A stretch of DNA of 27,256 nt from an uncultured Lachnospiraceae bacterium. Its GTDB lineage: Bacteria > Bacillota > Clostridia > Lachnospirales > Lachnospiraceae. A program made the position numbers and the translations under genes. The notes under the pieces are model-generated. The model was not told the DNA's origin. It saw only the letters and a program-made list of their open reading frames with translations, and did no database searches. The DNA is taken from positions 1 through 27,256 of the forward strand of contig URUU01000030.1 in the NCBI GenBank assembly GCA_900551235.1, read 5' to 3'. This document shows positions 1 through 8,632 of the stretch, piece after piece (within the stretch, counting starts at the first letter, position 1; each line of letters opens with the position of its first letter).

Positions 1-49
1 TCATTTTGTTTTCGGATTCCTTTGCACAGTCTAAAACCTCCGCAAATTT

Positions 50-1330
50 TTATTTTTCTGAATCTTCAAAGCCGATCTCTCCAATCACGCTGCGGAAGCT
101 TTCCAGCGGATTCTCCGATGCGGATGCCCACAGAAAGAGCCAGTCATAGGGATTTCGTTCGTAAAGTTCTTCGTAGCCACATTCTTCGAGCAACTGAGCC
201 ATTTCGTCGCAGAAATCTTCGAAATAGTCGGCATCTTCGGTGTGTGGATTTTCATTTGCGCTGCCGGAACCCGTCATCAGTTCCAGTGTGGTCCAGAAGT
301 GGTAAAATTTCAGGAAGATCAGGCACTTGCGGATTGAATCATAAGAAGTGCTGGTTTCGGACTGGCTGCGGTTCAAAATTTTGGAAAAGTTTTTTTTGGA
401 TGGAAAATTCAGTTTTAGCATTTCCGGGAGCATGGCATGCTTGTTCAGCGGTACCGGAGTGTCGGTGATAAATTCCAGCATAAAATCGATGGAAGTGATA
501 TTTTTTCCGGCATACATCCATGTGATACCTGAGTTCTGCCGTGCATGCATGAAAAATTTCTGAATGATCAGACCGGAAGCAGGGGGAGTGCTTAACGACT
601 TTGCATCCGGGATCGTGCCAACCGTTGTAAATGCTTTTATGTATTCTGCGTCCTTTTTTGTTCCGCGGATCTGACGGACAAATTCCTCAATATAGAAAAG
701 TGCTCTCTGGTTCCAGCGGTCAAAAACAGATTTGTTCCTGGAAAAATAAGAAAGAAATTCTTCGTCACTGTGACAGTTATCGAGATCGCTGGTGATCTGA
801 TCGGTGTAGACAGGATCAGAATTTGCCGGTTTTGCTGTTTCCGGCATGGCATTGATGGTTTCATAAAGCTGGAGCGCATGGTCATAGGAAGCATTCTGGT
901 GAAGGCAATAATAATAAACGGCTTCTTTTATGGTGTGGCAGTTGAAACTGCGGCTGAAATAGACCTGTTGGAAAAAGTCTTGTACAAGGTCAAAAGAAGC
1001 TCCAAGTGCAAAACAGATTTCATAGATGATCTCACGGCTTCTGGAGTCAAGGGCCGGGCGGCGTTTGCTCAAAAACCAGTCCCGGACGGTAATTTCCGTG
1101 ATTTTTACATGGATATCAGAAAGTTTCTGGAGAAGATACGCGGTTTTTTCTCCGGCATCTTTTGAAGAACCGGTATAGCCGCATAACTGCATCAGATTTG
1201 TGAGTCCTTCACAAAAAGAAACAAAATTTGATGGATCCTGTAAATACTGGCAGGCTTCTTTGGAGCCATAAATAGAAAACAGACTGTCCTGTGTACGGTC
1301 TGTTGAAAGGTTCAGTTGTTTGTGTGTCAT
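50..1330 (-). CDS. Conserved helical protein of unknown function with XRE-like segment, divergent from kinase-STAND gene
   Basis: The 426-aa protein is soluble, with no signal peptide or membrane segment. The start is supported by a GGAGGA ribosome binding site 8 bases upstream. Residues about 75-125 (TVRDWFLSKRRPALDSRSRE, then an ICFALGASFDLVQDFFQQVY segment) resemble the part of XRE/Cro-type domains where a tail of the form 'W..GKR.P....R..iy.icfaLg' follows the recognition helix. I infer a DNA-binding or adaptor role from this, but an exact family cannot be named. The C-terminal half is acidic and helical and ends in an aromatic-rich segment (YDWLFLWASASENP). The gene shares a 169-bp divergent intergenic region with the kinase-NB-ARC-TPR gene, which suggests a functional pair such as regulator and sensor. 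The coding call is firm; the function is unknown. Confidence 0.85.
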   Translation of the reverse strand: MTHKQLNLSTDRTQDSLFSIYGSKEACQYLQDPSNFVSFCEGLTNLMQLCGYTGSSKDAGEKTAYLLQKLSDIHVKITEITVRDWFLSKRRPALDSRSREIIYEICFALGASFDLVQDFFQQVYFSRSFNCHTIKEAVYYYCLHQNASYDHALQLYETINAMPETAKPANSDPVYTDQITSDLDNCHSDEEFLSYFSRNKSVFDRWNQRALFYIEEFVRQIRGTKKDAEYIKAFTTVGTIPDAKSLSTPPASGLIIQKFFMHARQNSGITWMYAGKNITSIDFMLEFITDTPVPLNKHAMLPEMLKLNFPSKKNFSKILNRSQSETSTSYDSIRKCLIFLKFYHFWTTLELMTGSGSANENPHTEDADYFEDFCDEMAQLLEECGYEELYERNPYDWLFLWASASENPLESFRSVIGEIGFEDSEK

Positions 1331-1499
1331 AAAGAAATCCTCCGTTTACTGTTTGTCCGACAAAATCAGGCTTTTAACCTTGTCTGCTATCAATTATACT
1401 ATAAAAAAGGAATCCGCACGATAAAAAAAAGAGAAAAAAGTAAAAATTTGCCATAAAAGGTATTGTAAGCCATGAAATATGGAAGTAAGAGGTGAAAAT
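1331..1499. promoter_or_regulatory. Divergent intergenic region between helical protein and kinase-STAND gene
   Basis: This is 169 bp of AT-rich sequence. On the minus strand a TATAAT -10 lies at 1398-1393 with a poor -35 about 17 bases upstream, giving a leader of roughly 55 bases to the ATG at 1330. On the plus strand a TTGCCA at 1448-1453 could be a -35, but no good -10 follows. A plus-strand ribosome binding site (AAGAGGTG) sits just before the ATG at 1500. Both genes could be controlled from here by one protein; that is inference. Confidence 0.4.
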
Positions 1500-4400
1500 A
1501 TGTTTGATAAAAGAAAACCGCTGCAGGAGGGATGGGAGCTTGTCTTTGGAGAGGAGCATCGTTATATCATTACAGAAGAGATTGGGCGCGGCGGAAGCTG
1601 CCTTGTTTATAATGGGTTTTACAGGGACCGGCTCGGTGAGAAACATCTGGTTAAGATCAAGGAATGTTATCCGTACCGTCTGGAAATCGAGCGGGATACA
1701 TCTGGAAATCTCTCACCTTCTTTGTCCTGTAAGCAGGAATTTCTCCTGGAAAAACAGAAGTTTCAGGAAGCTTATCTGAAAAATACAGCACTGAAGGCAA
1801 CGCTGGGACTGATGAATTCGACGGCAAATGCAACAAATATTTATGAATATCACAATACCTGGTATGTGGTGATGACGGAAATTGAGGGCAGGGACTACCG
1901 AAGCGCAGCGGATGAAAATCTGCAGTCCGTGTTTCTGCGTCTGCAGACGCTTGTCCGGATCGTGAAAAAGTATCATGACTGTGGGATGCTGCATCTGGAC
2001 ATCAAACCGGAAAATATACTTCTGGTTCCGGAGACAAAAGAACAGATGATCTTATTTGATTTTGGTTCTCTGGAAAAGAAAGAAGAAATACAAAAACGGC
2101 AGAGGAAAAAGCCGTTTTCCGTGTCGGATGGTTATGCAGCGCCGGAACTGGTACGCGGTAAATGCAGCAAAATCTGCGAAGCAACGGATGTTTATTCGAT
2201 CGGAGCAGTTGCTTTTTCAAAAATTTTCGGAAGAACACCAAATGCGCTGGACAGTGCGGTTGGCACTGCGTATGATTTTTCGGATATGAAATGGAAAGAT
2301 GCACGTTATCAGCCGGCTCTGTTCCAGCTGATGCAGCAGTTTTTTCGCCGGACGCTGGCAGCGACCGGCCGCCGCCGTTATCAGTCGATGGACGAGGTAC
2401 TTGAAATCCTGGAACAACTGATTCGGGAATCGGATATCGAGCGTATGTTTTTATACCATAATTTCATGTATAATACAGCAAACTTCGTTGGAAGGGAAGA
2501 AGAACTGCAGCAGATGAAAAGCCTTTTTTCTTCCGGTCAGCAGGTACTGTTTTTGTCCGGGATGGGAGGAATCGGAAAAACAGAGCTTGCAAAGCGTTAT
2601 GCATATCTTTATGGCGAAACGTACCGCACGATCGTGTTTGTACCGTATCGAGGCTCTATTGTACAGACGGTCTGCGGAGAGGATATCCATATCCATAAAG
2701 TACAACGGGAACAGACAGAAGAGGGCATGGAACCGGAAGAAGATTATTTCGAGCGAAAACTTACGATTTTAAAAGAACAGACCACAAAAGACGATCTGAT
2801 CATTCTGGATAACTTTGATGTGGAAGAAGATGAGGATCTGGAGAGGCTTCTGGAATGTTCCTGTCATTTTCTGATCACGACCAGAGAAGATTTCCGGGAT
2901 TATGATTTCTGCCAGTTGGATCTGCAGCAGATGCAGGATCAAAAAGAAGTGGAGGCATTATTTTGCGCCTACAATCCGGAAAACTATGAAGAGGAAGACA
3001 GAGCACAGATCTGGGAAATACTGAAACTTGTAGAATGTCACACAATGACAGTGGAACTGATTGCGAAATACCTTCGCCTGACCGGTGAAAAGCCGTCTGC
3101 GCTTCTGGAACATATGCGAAAAGTAGAAGGCATCACCGGAACGGAGGAAATCTCCGTGAAGCAGCGAAAAGACAAGAGAATGCAGGCAAAGAGCGTACAG
3201 CGGCATCTGCTGGCACTGTTTGATCTGTCTGGATTTTCGCCTGTCCAGATGGAGCTGATGCGCAGTCTTTCGCTGCTTGGTTACGTGCGGATCGCAAAAG
3301 AAACATTTCTTTCGTATGTGCCGCTGGCTCAGGCAGAGGAAGCACTGGAGGAACTGATACGCAGAGGCTGGGTGGAGCAGAACAGGAAAACAGATAAAAT
3401 CTCTCTCCATCAGATCATTTTGGATCTGATCTACCATCATTTAAACCCAAATGTGGAAAACTGCCCGGCGATCACCGAAAAAATGACGGTTTATGCACAG
3501 CAGGATCTGGAATCTTTTGCCCTGAATCAAGTGAAAAGTCAGTTTTTAGAATATTTTATGGAACGCATTTCCGGAGAAGATCTTGCCTATGCAAAGCTTT
3601 GTGTGGCATATTGCGGGCATGTACACAATGAAATGCGTTATCTGAGGCGGGCAGAGAGGATCTGTCTGTCCATGCAGGAGGAAGAGTGCCACAGACTACT
3701 ATATAAGATTTATCTTCTTCAAATTAAAAAGTTAAATGAAAAAGAAGAAGTTTGGGAGAAAATGGTTTTTGACTATGACAGAGATTTTGATGAAGAAGTG
3801 TATGCGGAACAGATTTTCGGGCAGGTATGTGATCTGGCGAAAAAAGCCGATACAGAAATCCGGGCATATACCGCAGATGCAGGACTGCTTGGAAAAAGCA
3901 GTGTGGATATGGCACTTGCCGTAAACGATACAGCAGAAGATGCTTTTCTTTTTCTATCGATGGAAAGCGAAGAAACAATGCAGGCCTTGCAGGATTTACT
4001 GGAACTTGCAGTGCACTTTATGGATCAGGCGGAAGGTTATCTGGAACATGCCAGTATGGATGATGAAGAAAAAGTTTTGCTATATGGAAAGATGGCAGAG
4101 TTTTTCATGATAGATGAGCTGGAAATCGATTACCGGAAAGAATACTATGGGGATCAGGAACGTGCACATTTTTATAAAGAAAAGATCGCAGGACTTGGGG
4201 AAGATGGGAAGCTTCTGGAAGAATATGCAGGTCTTACCATGGATGACTTGCCGGATCTTTCGGATGTCGCGGAAAATATGGAAAAAAATGGAGAATATTT
4301 CCGGGCGATCGGCTATTATCAGGAGGCATATGACCGGGAAGAGATTTCCTATGTTCAGGCACTTGAGAAGATTGCGGAAAACTGGATTCGACTCAAAGAG

Positions 4401-5858
4401 ATGGAAGAAGCAGCGGCATGCTGGAAACAGATTTTGCAGGTTGAAATGGAAAACAGGAAGGCAGATGACGGAGCCTGGTATCACGCAGATCTGTGCTGCC
4501 GTCTCACTTCCTATTTAAAAGAGCAGGGGCAGATGGACGAGGCACGCCACTATGCAATGGAACTGGTGCAGTGCTGCCGCCCGAAAGAAAAAGAGTGGAA
4601 TGTCTATGAGTATTCTTACTATCTGGCTGGAATGTATCAGGTGTATCAGATGGAAACAGATGCAGAAAAGAAAGCTTATTATTGGAAGCAATGCGAAACA
4701 TGCTGGCAGCAGATTTCAGAAAATGGTACGATTTATGAAGAGAATCAGGAGTATCTTCTGGAACGCCTGGAGCATGAAAAAACAGAGGAAGAAAAGATCC
4801 GGCAGGCATTTTTCTATGTGCAGAACCGGACAGAGTGGGAAGATGCAGAAAGCAACATGGTCTTTCTGAATTATATTCTGGAACTGGTAAGAGGAAAAGA
4901 AAAATTTGCACCGGAAGAAATAAGGGCACTTTTATATCGCAGTCGGTCTTATCTGGATCTTGCAGGAGATCATGTGAAAGAAGCGATGTGGGATGCTTTT
5001 GCTGCACTGAAAAAACAGAAACAGATCAAAAACCAGGATGCGTATCTGAGAAGCCTTGGTTATAAAATGCTTGCGAGATGTTACCAGGAAAAATACAGTT
5101 CAATGGATGAGCGGATAGAAATGCTCCAGAGGAAATGTGATTATTTTTTACTGGCAGAAATGGACTGCAAAGATAAAGAGATGGCGAAACAGCTTGATAT
5201 CTGGGAGAAAGCAGCGCTGGATTGTTGTGACATAGAAAATGATCCGATGGAAGAGCGCTGTTACCAGCAGATGGAGGTTTTGTTTCAAACGCTGCAGGAA
5301 AACGAAGCCAGGATCTATTATCGACGTCAGGAATTTGCAAAGAATCGGGCAAGATGTGCAGGCAGACAAAAACAGCCGGAGAAAGTACGAAAGATCATCC
5401 GGGAAGCATACCGTTGGCGAGTGCGGAAATTTCTGGAGCCAGAACAGGAAGATAATCCGGATTACGATGAAAAAGACAGAAAACTTTATTTTGCATGGGA
5501 TTTAAAAAATCAGGCAGGAATTCTGGCAGATGCCGGACTTTTGCAGGAAGCATTTGTGCTTTATATAATAGCAATGATCGTACATTCAGATAACAACCAG
5601 ACTGCACAGTTTTTTAACAGCGTGGATTCTTATTTTGCCGGAGAATGGAATCTTCTATATGAAGTGTTCGAAAAAATCATTCACCAGAAAGTGACAAAAC
5701 CGCAGGTGGATCATCTGATGGATGTTCTGGAGTATCTTCAGCGCGATGAGATGAACGATTTCTGGAACGGAAGCAAGGCAGAAGCCTTTCGCAAACAGAT
5801 CGATTGGTTTGTAGATACCTACTGTCATGACGAAATAGAGTTCAAAAGAGAAGTTTAA
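1500..5858 (+). CDS. Protein kinase-NB-ARC (STAND) ATPase-TPR signalling protein
   Basis: A 1452-aa three-part protein. Residues about 20-300 form a Hanks-type Ser/Thr kinase: glycine loop IGRGGSCLV (28-36), beta-3 lysine K54, catalytic loop HLDIKPEN (165-172, with HLD in place of HRD), DFG at 187-189 and a later YAAPELV. Residues about 335-620 form an NB-ARC/STAND NTPase: Walker A GMGGIGKT (354-361, K360), Walker B LIILDNFD (D437) and an ITTR sensor-like motif (459-462), followed by a winged-helix-like part. The remaining 750 or so residues are helical and TPR-like (for example EYFRAIGYYQEAYD). An in-frame ATG at 1479 exists, but AAGAGGTG fits the ATG at 1500. The kinase catalytic D, K and DFG residues are kept, so activity is likely. 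STAND proteins are switches that oligomerise on sensing a ligand; here the kinase would be the effector and the TPR region the sensor. That is inference from family architecture. It is the first gene of a probable four-gene unit. Confidence 0.9.
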   Translation: MFDKRKPLQEGWELVFGEEHRYIITEEIGRGGSCLVYNGFYRDRLGEKHLVKIKECYPYRLEIERDTSGNLSPSLSCKQEFLLEKQKFQEAYLKNTALKATLGLMNSTANATNIYEYHNTWYVVMTEIEGRDYRSAADENLQSVFLRLQTLVRIVKKYHDCGMLHLDIKPENILLVPETKEQMILFDFGSLEKKEEIQKRQRKKPFSVSDGYAAPELVRGKCSKICEATDVYSIGAVAFSKIFGRTPNALDSAVGTAYDFSDMKWKDARYQPALFQLMQQFFRRTLAATGRRRYQSMDEVLEILEQLIRESDIERMFLYHNFMYNTANFVGREEELQQMKSLFSSGQQVLFLSGMGGIGKTELAKRYAYLYGETYRTIVFVPYRGSIVQTVCGEDIHIHKVQREQTEEGMEPEEDYFERKLTILKEQTTKDDLIILDNFDVEEDEDLERLLECSCHFLITTREDFRDYDFCQLDLQQMQDQKEVEALFCAYNPENYEEEDRAQIWEILKLVECHTMTVELIAKYLRLTGEKPSALLEHMRKVEGITGTEEISVKQRKDKRMQAKSVQRHLLALFDLSGFSPVQMELMRSLSLLGYVRIAKETFLSYVPLAQAEEALEELIRRGWVEQNRKTDKISLHQIILDLIYHHLNPNVENCPAITEKMTVYAQQDLESFALNQVKSQFLEYFMERISGEDLAYAKLCVAYCGHVHNEMRYLRRAERICLSMQEEECHRLLYKIYLLQIKKLNEKEEVWEKMVFDYDRDFDEEVYAEQIFGQVCDLAKKADTEIRAYTADAGLLGKSSVDMALAVNDTAEDAFLFLSMESEETMQALQDLLELAVHFMDQAEGYLEHASMDDEEKVLLYGKMAEFFMIDELEIDYRKEYYGDQERAHFYKEKIAGLGEDGKLLEEYAGLTMDDLPDLSDVAENMEKNGEYFRAIGYYQEAYDREEISYVQALEKIAENWIRLKEMEEAAACWKQILQVEMENRKADDGAWYHADLCCRLTSYLKEQGQMDEARHYAMELVQCCRPKEKEWNVYEYSYYLAGMYQVYQMETDAEKKAYYWKQCETCWQQISENGTIYEENQEYLLERLEHEKTEEEKIRQAFFYVQNRTEWEDAESNMVFLNYILELVRGKEKFAPEEIRALLYRSRSYLDLAGDHVKEAMWDAFAALKKQKQIKNQDAYLRSLGYKMLARCYQEKYSSMDERIEMLQRKCDYFLLAEMDCKDKEMAKQLDIWEKAALDCCDIENDPMEERCYQQMEVLFQTLQENEARIYYRRQEFAKNRARCAGRQKQPEKVRKIIREAYRWRVRKFLEPEQEDNPDYDEKDRKLYFAWDLKNQAGILADAGLLQEAFVLYIIAMIVHSDNNQTAQFFNSVDSYFAGEWNLLYEVFEKIIHQKVTKPQVDHLMDVLEYLQRDEMNDFWNGSKAEAFRKQIDWFVDTYCHDEIEFKREV

Positions 5859-5925
5859 ATCATTTTCACAACGCCAGAATCAAAAAATGCTAAACTGCTT
5901 TCAGATAACACGGAAGGAGGATAGC

Positions 5926-6192
5926 ATGAGAGAAAGTGAAAGCAGAAATACCAGAGTTCTCAGCCTGTTTGTGAGACTGTCACACGGTGATATCTTAAAG
6001 AAAAAGGAAGAAGCAGCTCGTTATCAGGTGACAGAGCGGACGATCCAGAGGGATCTGGAAACGATCCGAAACGTTCTCAAGGAAGAACGACAGAAAGGAA
6101 AGGATGACAGGATGCTTCTGTATAACAGAGAACAGAATGGGTATTGGATCTGCAGGATTTATGAAAAACAGGAAGAAGAAAGGACTGTGTAA
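5926..6192 (+). CDS. Small stand-alone HTH DNA-binding protein (DeoR/HTH_11-like, no WYL domain)
   Basis: The 88-aa protein starts at 5926, where AAGGAGG lies 6 bases upstream; an in-frame ATG at 5887 lacks a ribosome binding site. Residues 10-60 match the winged-helix domain found at the N-terminus of WYL and DeoR-type regulators: RVLSLFVRLSHGDILKKKEE, then a YQVTERTIQRDLETIRNVL recognition segment. The WYL or sugar-sensing half that normally follows (about 200-250 aa) is absent, and downstream frames show no remnant of it. It begins 67 bp after the kinase-STAND gene with no terminator between, so co-transcription is likely. It may regulate the unit or be a naturally minimal regulator. Confidence 0.8.
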   Translation: MRESESRNTRVLSLFVRLSHGDILKKKEEAARYQVTERTIQRDLETIRNVLKEERQKGKDDRMLLYNREQNGYWICRIYEKQEEERTV

Positions 6193-6193
6193 A

Positions 6194-6382
6194 ATGGAAG
6201 GAATTTTGGTGTTGGTGTATTGTATAGCGGGATATTGGGCATGTGGAGTGACCATCTATGCAAACAAAATCCGGTTTGGAACATGGAATGATCTGTTTTT
6301 GAACAGATTGATTGCTGGAATACTGCTTGGATGGATTTTGATTCCGGTTGCTCTGATTAAAACACTTTTGGGAAGCAGATAA
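6194..6382 (+). CDS. Small hydrophobic membrane protein of unknown function (62 aa)
   Basis: The ATG follows the stop of the upstream HTH gene by one base, and AAGGA precedes it by about 10 bases inside that gene, so translation is probably coupled. The protein has two hydrophobic stretches, about residues 3-22 (ILVLVYCIAGYWACGVTIY) and 38-57 (LIAGILLGWILIPVALIK), separated by a polar loop, which predicts a helical hairpin in the membrane. No family is recognised. Small two-helix proteins beside signalling ATPases can be effectors or membrane anchors; here that is speculation. Confidence 0.65.
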   Translation: MEGILVLVYCIAGYWACGVTIYANKIRFGTWNDLFLNRLIAGILLGWILIPVALIKTLLGSR

Positions 6383-6430
6383 CATACGATGAGATAGTGT
6401 CAAAAGATGGATTAAGGAGGATTTACGATT

Positions 6431-6988
6431 ATGGAATTTCGTGCAAGTGAAGCGTTTGTCAGAGGATTGACCGGAAAGGAAGAGCCTGCTTCAAAAGCGA
6501 GGCTTGTTGTGTCACCGGAACCGCTGCCAAATGAAATGAAAAAAATACGGAGGATGTATTGGGTATGCCTGGCGGTTTGTTGTATGGGGATTTTTAATGT
6601 GGGTCTTTTTGCGATTGGAATTCTTATGTACATGGTAACCACTGCTGTCATAGAAGCTGTTCTTGATCATAAAAGACAGCGTCTGAGACGAGCTAAATTC
6701 CGGTTCAGAGACGATGTGACAAACGATGAATTATTTTTAAAGATGCAGCCGGTTTTTAGTTCAAAGTATGATATGCTGGTTGAAAAACGCGACGATGGCA
6801 TTCTGATGCTCAACTATGCTGGATACACTTATGATGTATTTATCGGAAACGATGCTACTTTCACAATCTGGTGGAGAAAAACAAGCGCAGTTCCTGTTAC
6901 ATTTGGTAAATATCGTAAGTATCGGAAGTTTCTTGCGGCGATGGGGATCATTGCCTATGAGATACAAAGTGCGTATGAAATTCAATAA
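6431..6988 (+). CDS. Membrane-anchored hypothetical protein (185 aa)
   Basis: The start is supported by AAGGAGG ending 10 bases upstream of the ATG. Residues 1-40 are cytoplasmic-like and contain no signal peptide. Residues about 43-73 are hydrophobic (YWVCLAVCCMGIFNVGLFAI and onwards) and could be one long or two short transmembrane helices. A basic stretch (DHKRQRLRRAKFRFR) follows, then a soluble domain of about 100 residues rich in aromatic and beta-type residues (ILMLNYAGYTYDVFIG, FTIWWRK). No family is recognised. It is the last gene before the terminator at 6999-7028 and probably belongs to the kinase-STAND unit. Confidence 0.75.
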   Translation: MEFRASEAFVRGLTGKEEPASKARLVVSPEPLPNEMKKIRRMYWVCLAVCCMGIFNVGLFAIGILMYMVTTAVIEAVLDHKRQRLRRAKFRFRDDVTNDELFLKMQPVFSSKYDMLVEKRDDGILMLNYAGYTYDVFIGNDATFTIWWRKTSAVPVTFGKYRKYRKFLAAMGIIAYEIQSAYEIQ

Positions 6989-6998
6989 AGTATATAGT

Positions 6999-7028
6999 AA
7001 GGCTGACTGGTATGGTCAGTCTTTTTTT
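6999..7028 (+). terminator. Intrinsic terminator of the kinase-STAND unit
   Basis: Nine-base stem AAGGCTGAC (6999-7007) pairs with GTCAGTCTT (7015-7023, one G-U), with a 7-base loop, and runs into a T tract. It lies 11 bases after the 185-aa protein gene and is the first clear terminator downstream of 1500. Confidence 0.85.
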
Positions 7029-7110
7029 ATTTTACAGAAAATTTATTCCAAATTTTATATATAAAAGTGTGATTTAAAACACGAAAATATATATAATTTT
7101 GTGATTTTGA

Positions 7111-7138
7111 TTGTATTTTATAGATTTTGGAATATAAT
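7111..7138 (+). promoter_or_regulatory. Probable promoter of the AAA/DUF4143 ATPase gene
   Basis: TTGTAT (7111-7116) and TATAAT (7133-7138) are separated by 16 bases in very AT-rich DNA. The leader to the GTG at 7194 would be about 50 bases. Confidence 0.5.
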
Positions 7139-7193
7139 AAAGATAGAGTAAGAAAACATGGAAATGCTAAGAAAAGTATGAGGGGGTAAATTT

Positions 7194-8549
7194 GTGGAAC
7201 GAGCCATTTTGAAAAAGCTGTTGAACTGGAAAAATTCACTCTATCGAAAGCCTTTGATCTTGAAAGGCGTACGTCAGGTTGGAAAAACCTGGGTTTTAAA
7301 AGAATTTGGAAAACGCTATTATGAAAATACTGCTTATTTTAATTTTGATGAAAATGAGGAATACAAGCAATTTTTTGAGACAACCAAAGAGGTTGATCGT
7401 ATTCTGCAAAATTTGATGCTGGCAAGTGGTCAGAAAATCTTGCCGGGAAAGACACTTATTATTTTTGATGAAATTCAAGATTGTCCTAAAGTTATAAATT
7501 CTATGAAGTATTTTTGTGAGAATGCTCCGCAGTATCATATTGCTTGTGCCGGTTCACTGCTGGGGATTGCACTGGCAAAACCATCTTCCTTTCCTGTTGG
7601 AAAAGTTAATTTCATGCAGATTGATCCTATGACTTTTTCAGAATTTCTGCTTGCAAATGGTGATGAGAACCTTGCGGCATATCTGGAAAGTATAGATACT
7701 ATTACACCGATTCCAGATGCTTTTTTCAATCCGTTATATGAAAAATTGAAAATGTATTATGTTACTGGTGGTATGCCGGAGTCTGTATTGATGTGGACGG
7801 AAGCTCGTGATGTTTCTGCTATGCAGGAAGTTTTATCCGGAATTATTGGTGCTTATGAGCGCGATTTTGCAAAACATCCAAATGTTCATGAATTTCCAAA
7901 AATTTCTATGATCTGGAAATCAATACCTTCGCAGCTGGCAAGAGAAAATAAAAAATTTATTTATAAAGTTGTCAAAGCAGGAGCAAGAGCCCGCGAGTAT
8001 GAGGATGCCTTGCAATGGTTGGTGGATGCACGCCTTGTGCATAAGATATACCGCAGTTCTGCTCCAGGTCTGCCGATGGCAGCTTATGATGATTTATCCG
8101 CATTTAAGATTTATATGGCAGACGTAGGGTTGCTTCGGAGACTTGCACAACTGTCACCGACTGCTTTTGGAGAGGGAAATCGATTGTTTACGGAGTTTAA
8201 GGGAGCATTGACGGAAAACTTTGTATTACAGACTTTGATCACACAGTTTGAAGTGGTTCCGCGGTACTGGACACAAACCAATCCCCCATATGAAGTAGAT
8301 TTTCTGATCCAGAGAGAAAACGATATTTTTCCCGTTGAGGTTAAGTCGGAAGCAAATACATCCAGTATAAGTCTTAAGAAGTTCAAAGAATTATTTCCGG
8401 ACAAAGTAAAACTTCGTATCCGGTTTTCTTTAAACAATCTGAAGTTGGACGGCGACGTGCTGAATATTCCACTGTTTATGGCAGACCAGACAAATAAGTT
8501 GATAGGGTTGGCATTAGAGAAAGAACAAATTCAATCTCTGCAACCATAA
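7194..8549 (+). CDS. AAA family ATPase with C-terminal DUF4143 domain
   Basis: The 451-aa protein uses a GTG start at 7194 with AGGGGG (7181-7186) upstream. Walker A is GVRQVGKT (residues 25-32) and Walker B is LIIFDEIQD (about 90-98). The GSLLG motif that follows in this AAA_14 family is present (ACAGSLLGIAL). The C-terminal third is the DUF4143 region with the nuclease-like pattern EVDFLI (about 367-372) and FPVEVKSE (about 380-387), as in PD-(D/E)XK-type folds. The family is common and often strain-variable in gut anaerobes; its role is not established. Base composition is visibly AT-richer than the flanking genes, consistent with horizontal acquisition. It is flanked by a terminator and its own promoter, so it is transcribed alone. 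Confidence 0.93.
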   Translation: MERAILKKLLNWKNSLYRKPLILKGVRQVGKTWVLKEFGKRYYENTAYFNFDENEEYKQFFETTKEVDRILQNLMLASGQKILPGKTLIIFDEIQDCPKVINSMKYFCENAPQYHIACAGSLLGIALAKPSSFPVGKVNFMQIDPMTFSEFLLANGDENLAAYLESIDTITPIPDAFFNPLYEKLKMYYVTGGMPESVLMWTEARDVSAMQEVLSGIIGAYERDFAKHPNVHEFPKISMIWKSIPSQLARENKKFIYKVVKAGARAREYEDALQWLVDARLVHKIYRSSAPGLPMAAYDDLSAFKIYMADVGLLRRLAQLSPTAFGEGNRLFTEFKGALTENFVLQTLITQFEVVPRYWTQTNPPYEVDFLIQRENDIFPVEVKSEANTSSISLKKFKELFPDKVKLRIRFSLNNLKLDGDVLNIPLFMADQTNKLIGLALEKEQIQSLQP

Positions 8550-8598
8550 GTTGTCATTTCGCAACTGTCTTATGCTGGCTATTTTTCTTCGTTGCTGG

Positions 8599-8604
8599 TA
8601 TGAT
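8599..8604 (+). promoter_or_regulatory. Extended -10 promoter element of the XRE regulator gene
   Basis: TGGTATGAT gives the TGn extension plus the -10 TATGAT at 8599-8604. A weak TGGCTA lies 17 bases upstream. It overlaps the first in-frame ATG (8600), so translation more likely starts at 8633. Confidence 0.5.
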
Positions 8605-8632
8605 GAAGAAAAAACGAAAGCGAGTGATGGAT

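Noticed and set aside
1..49. Possible start of another minus-strand gene (ATG at 4-2, AAAGGA upstream)
   Set aside because: Only the start codon would be in the window and the spacing to the ribosome binding site is long; cannot be supported.
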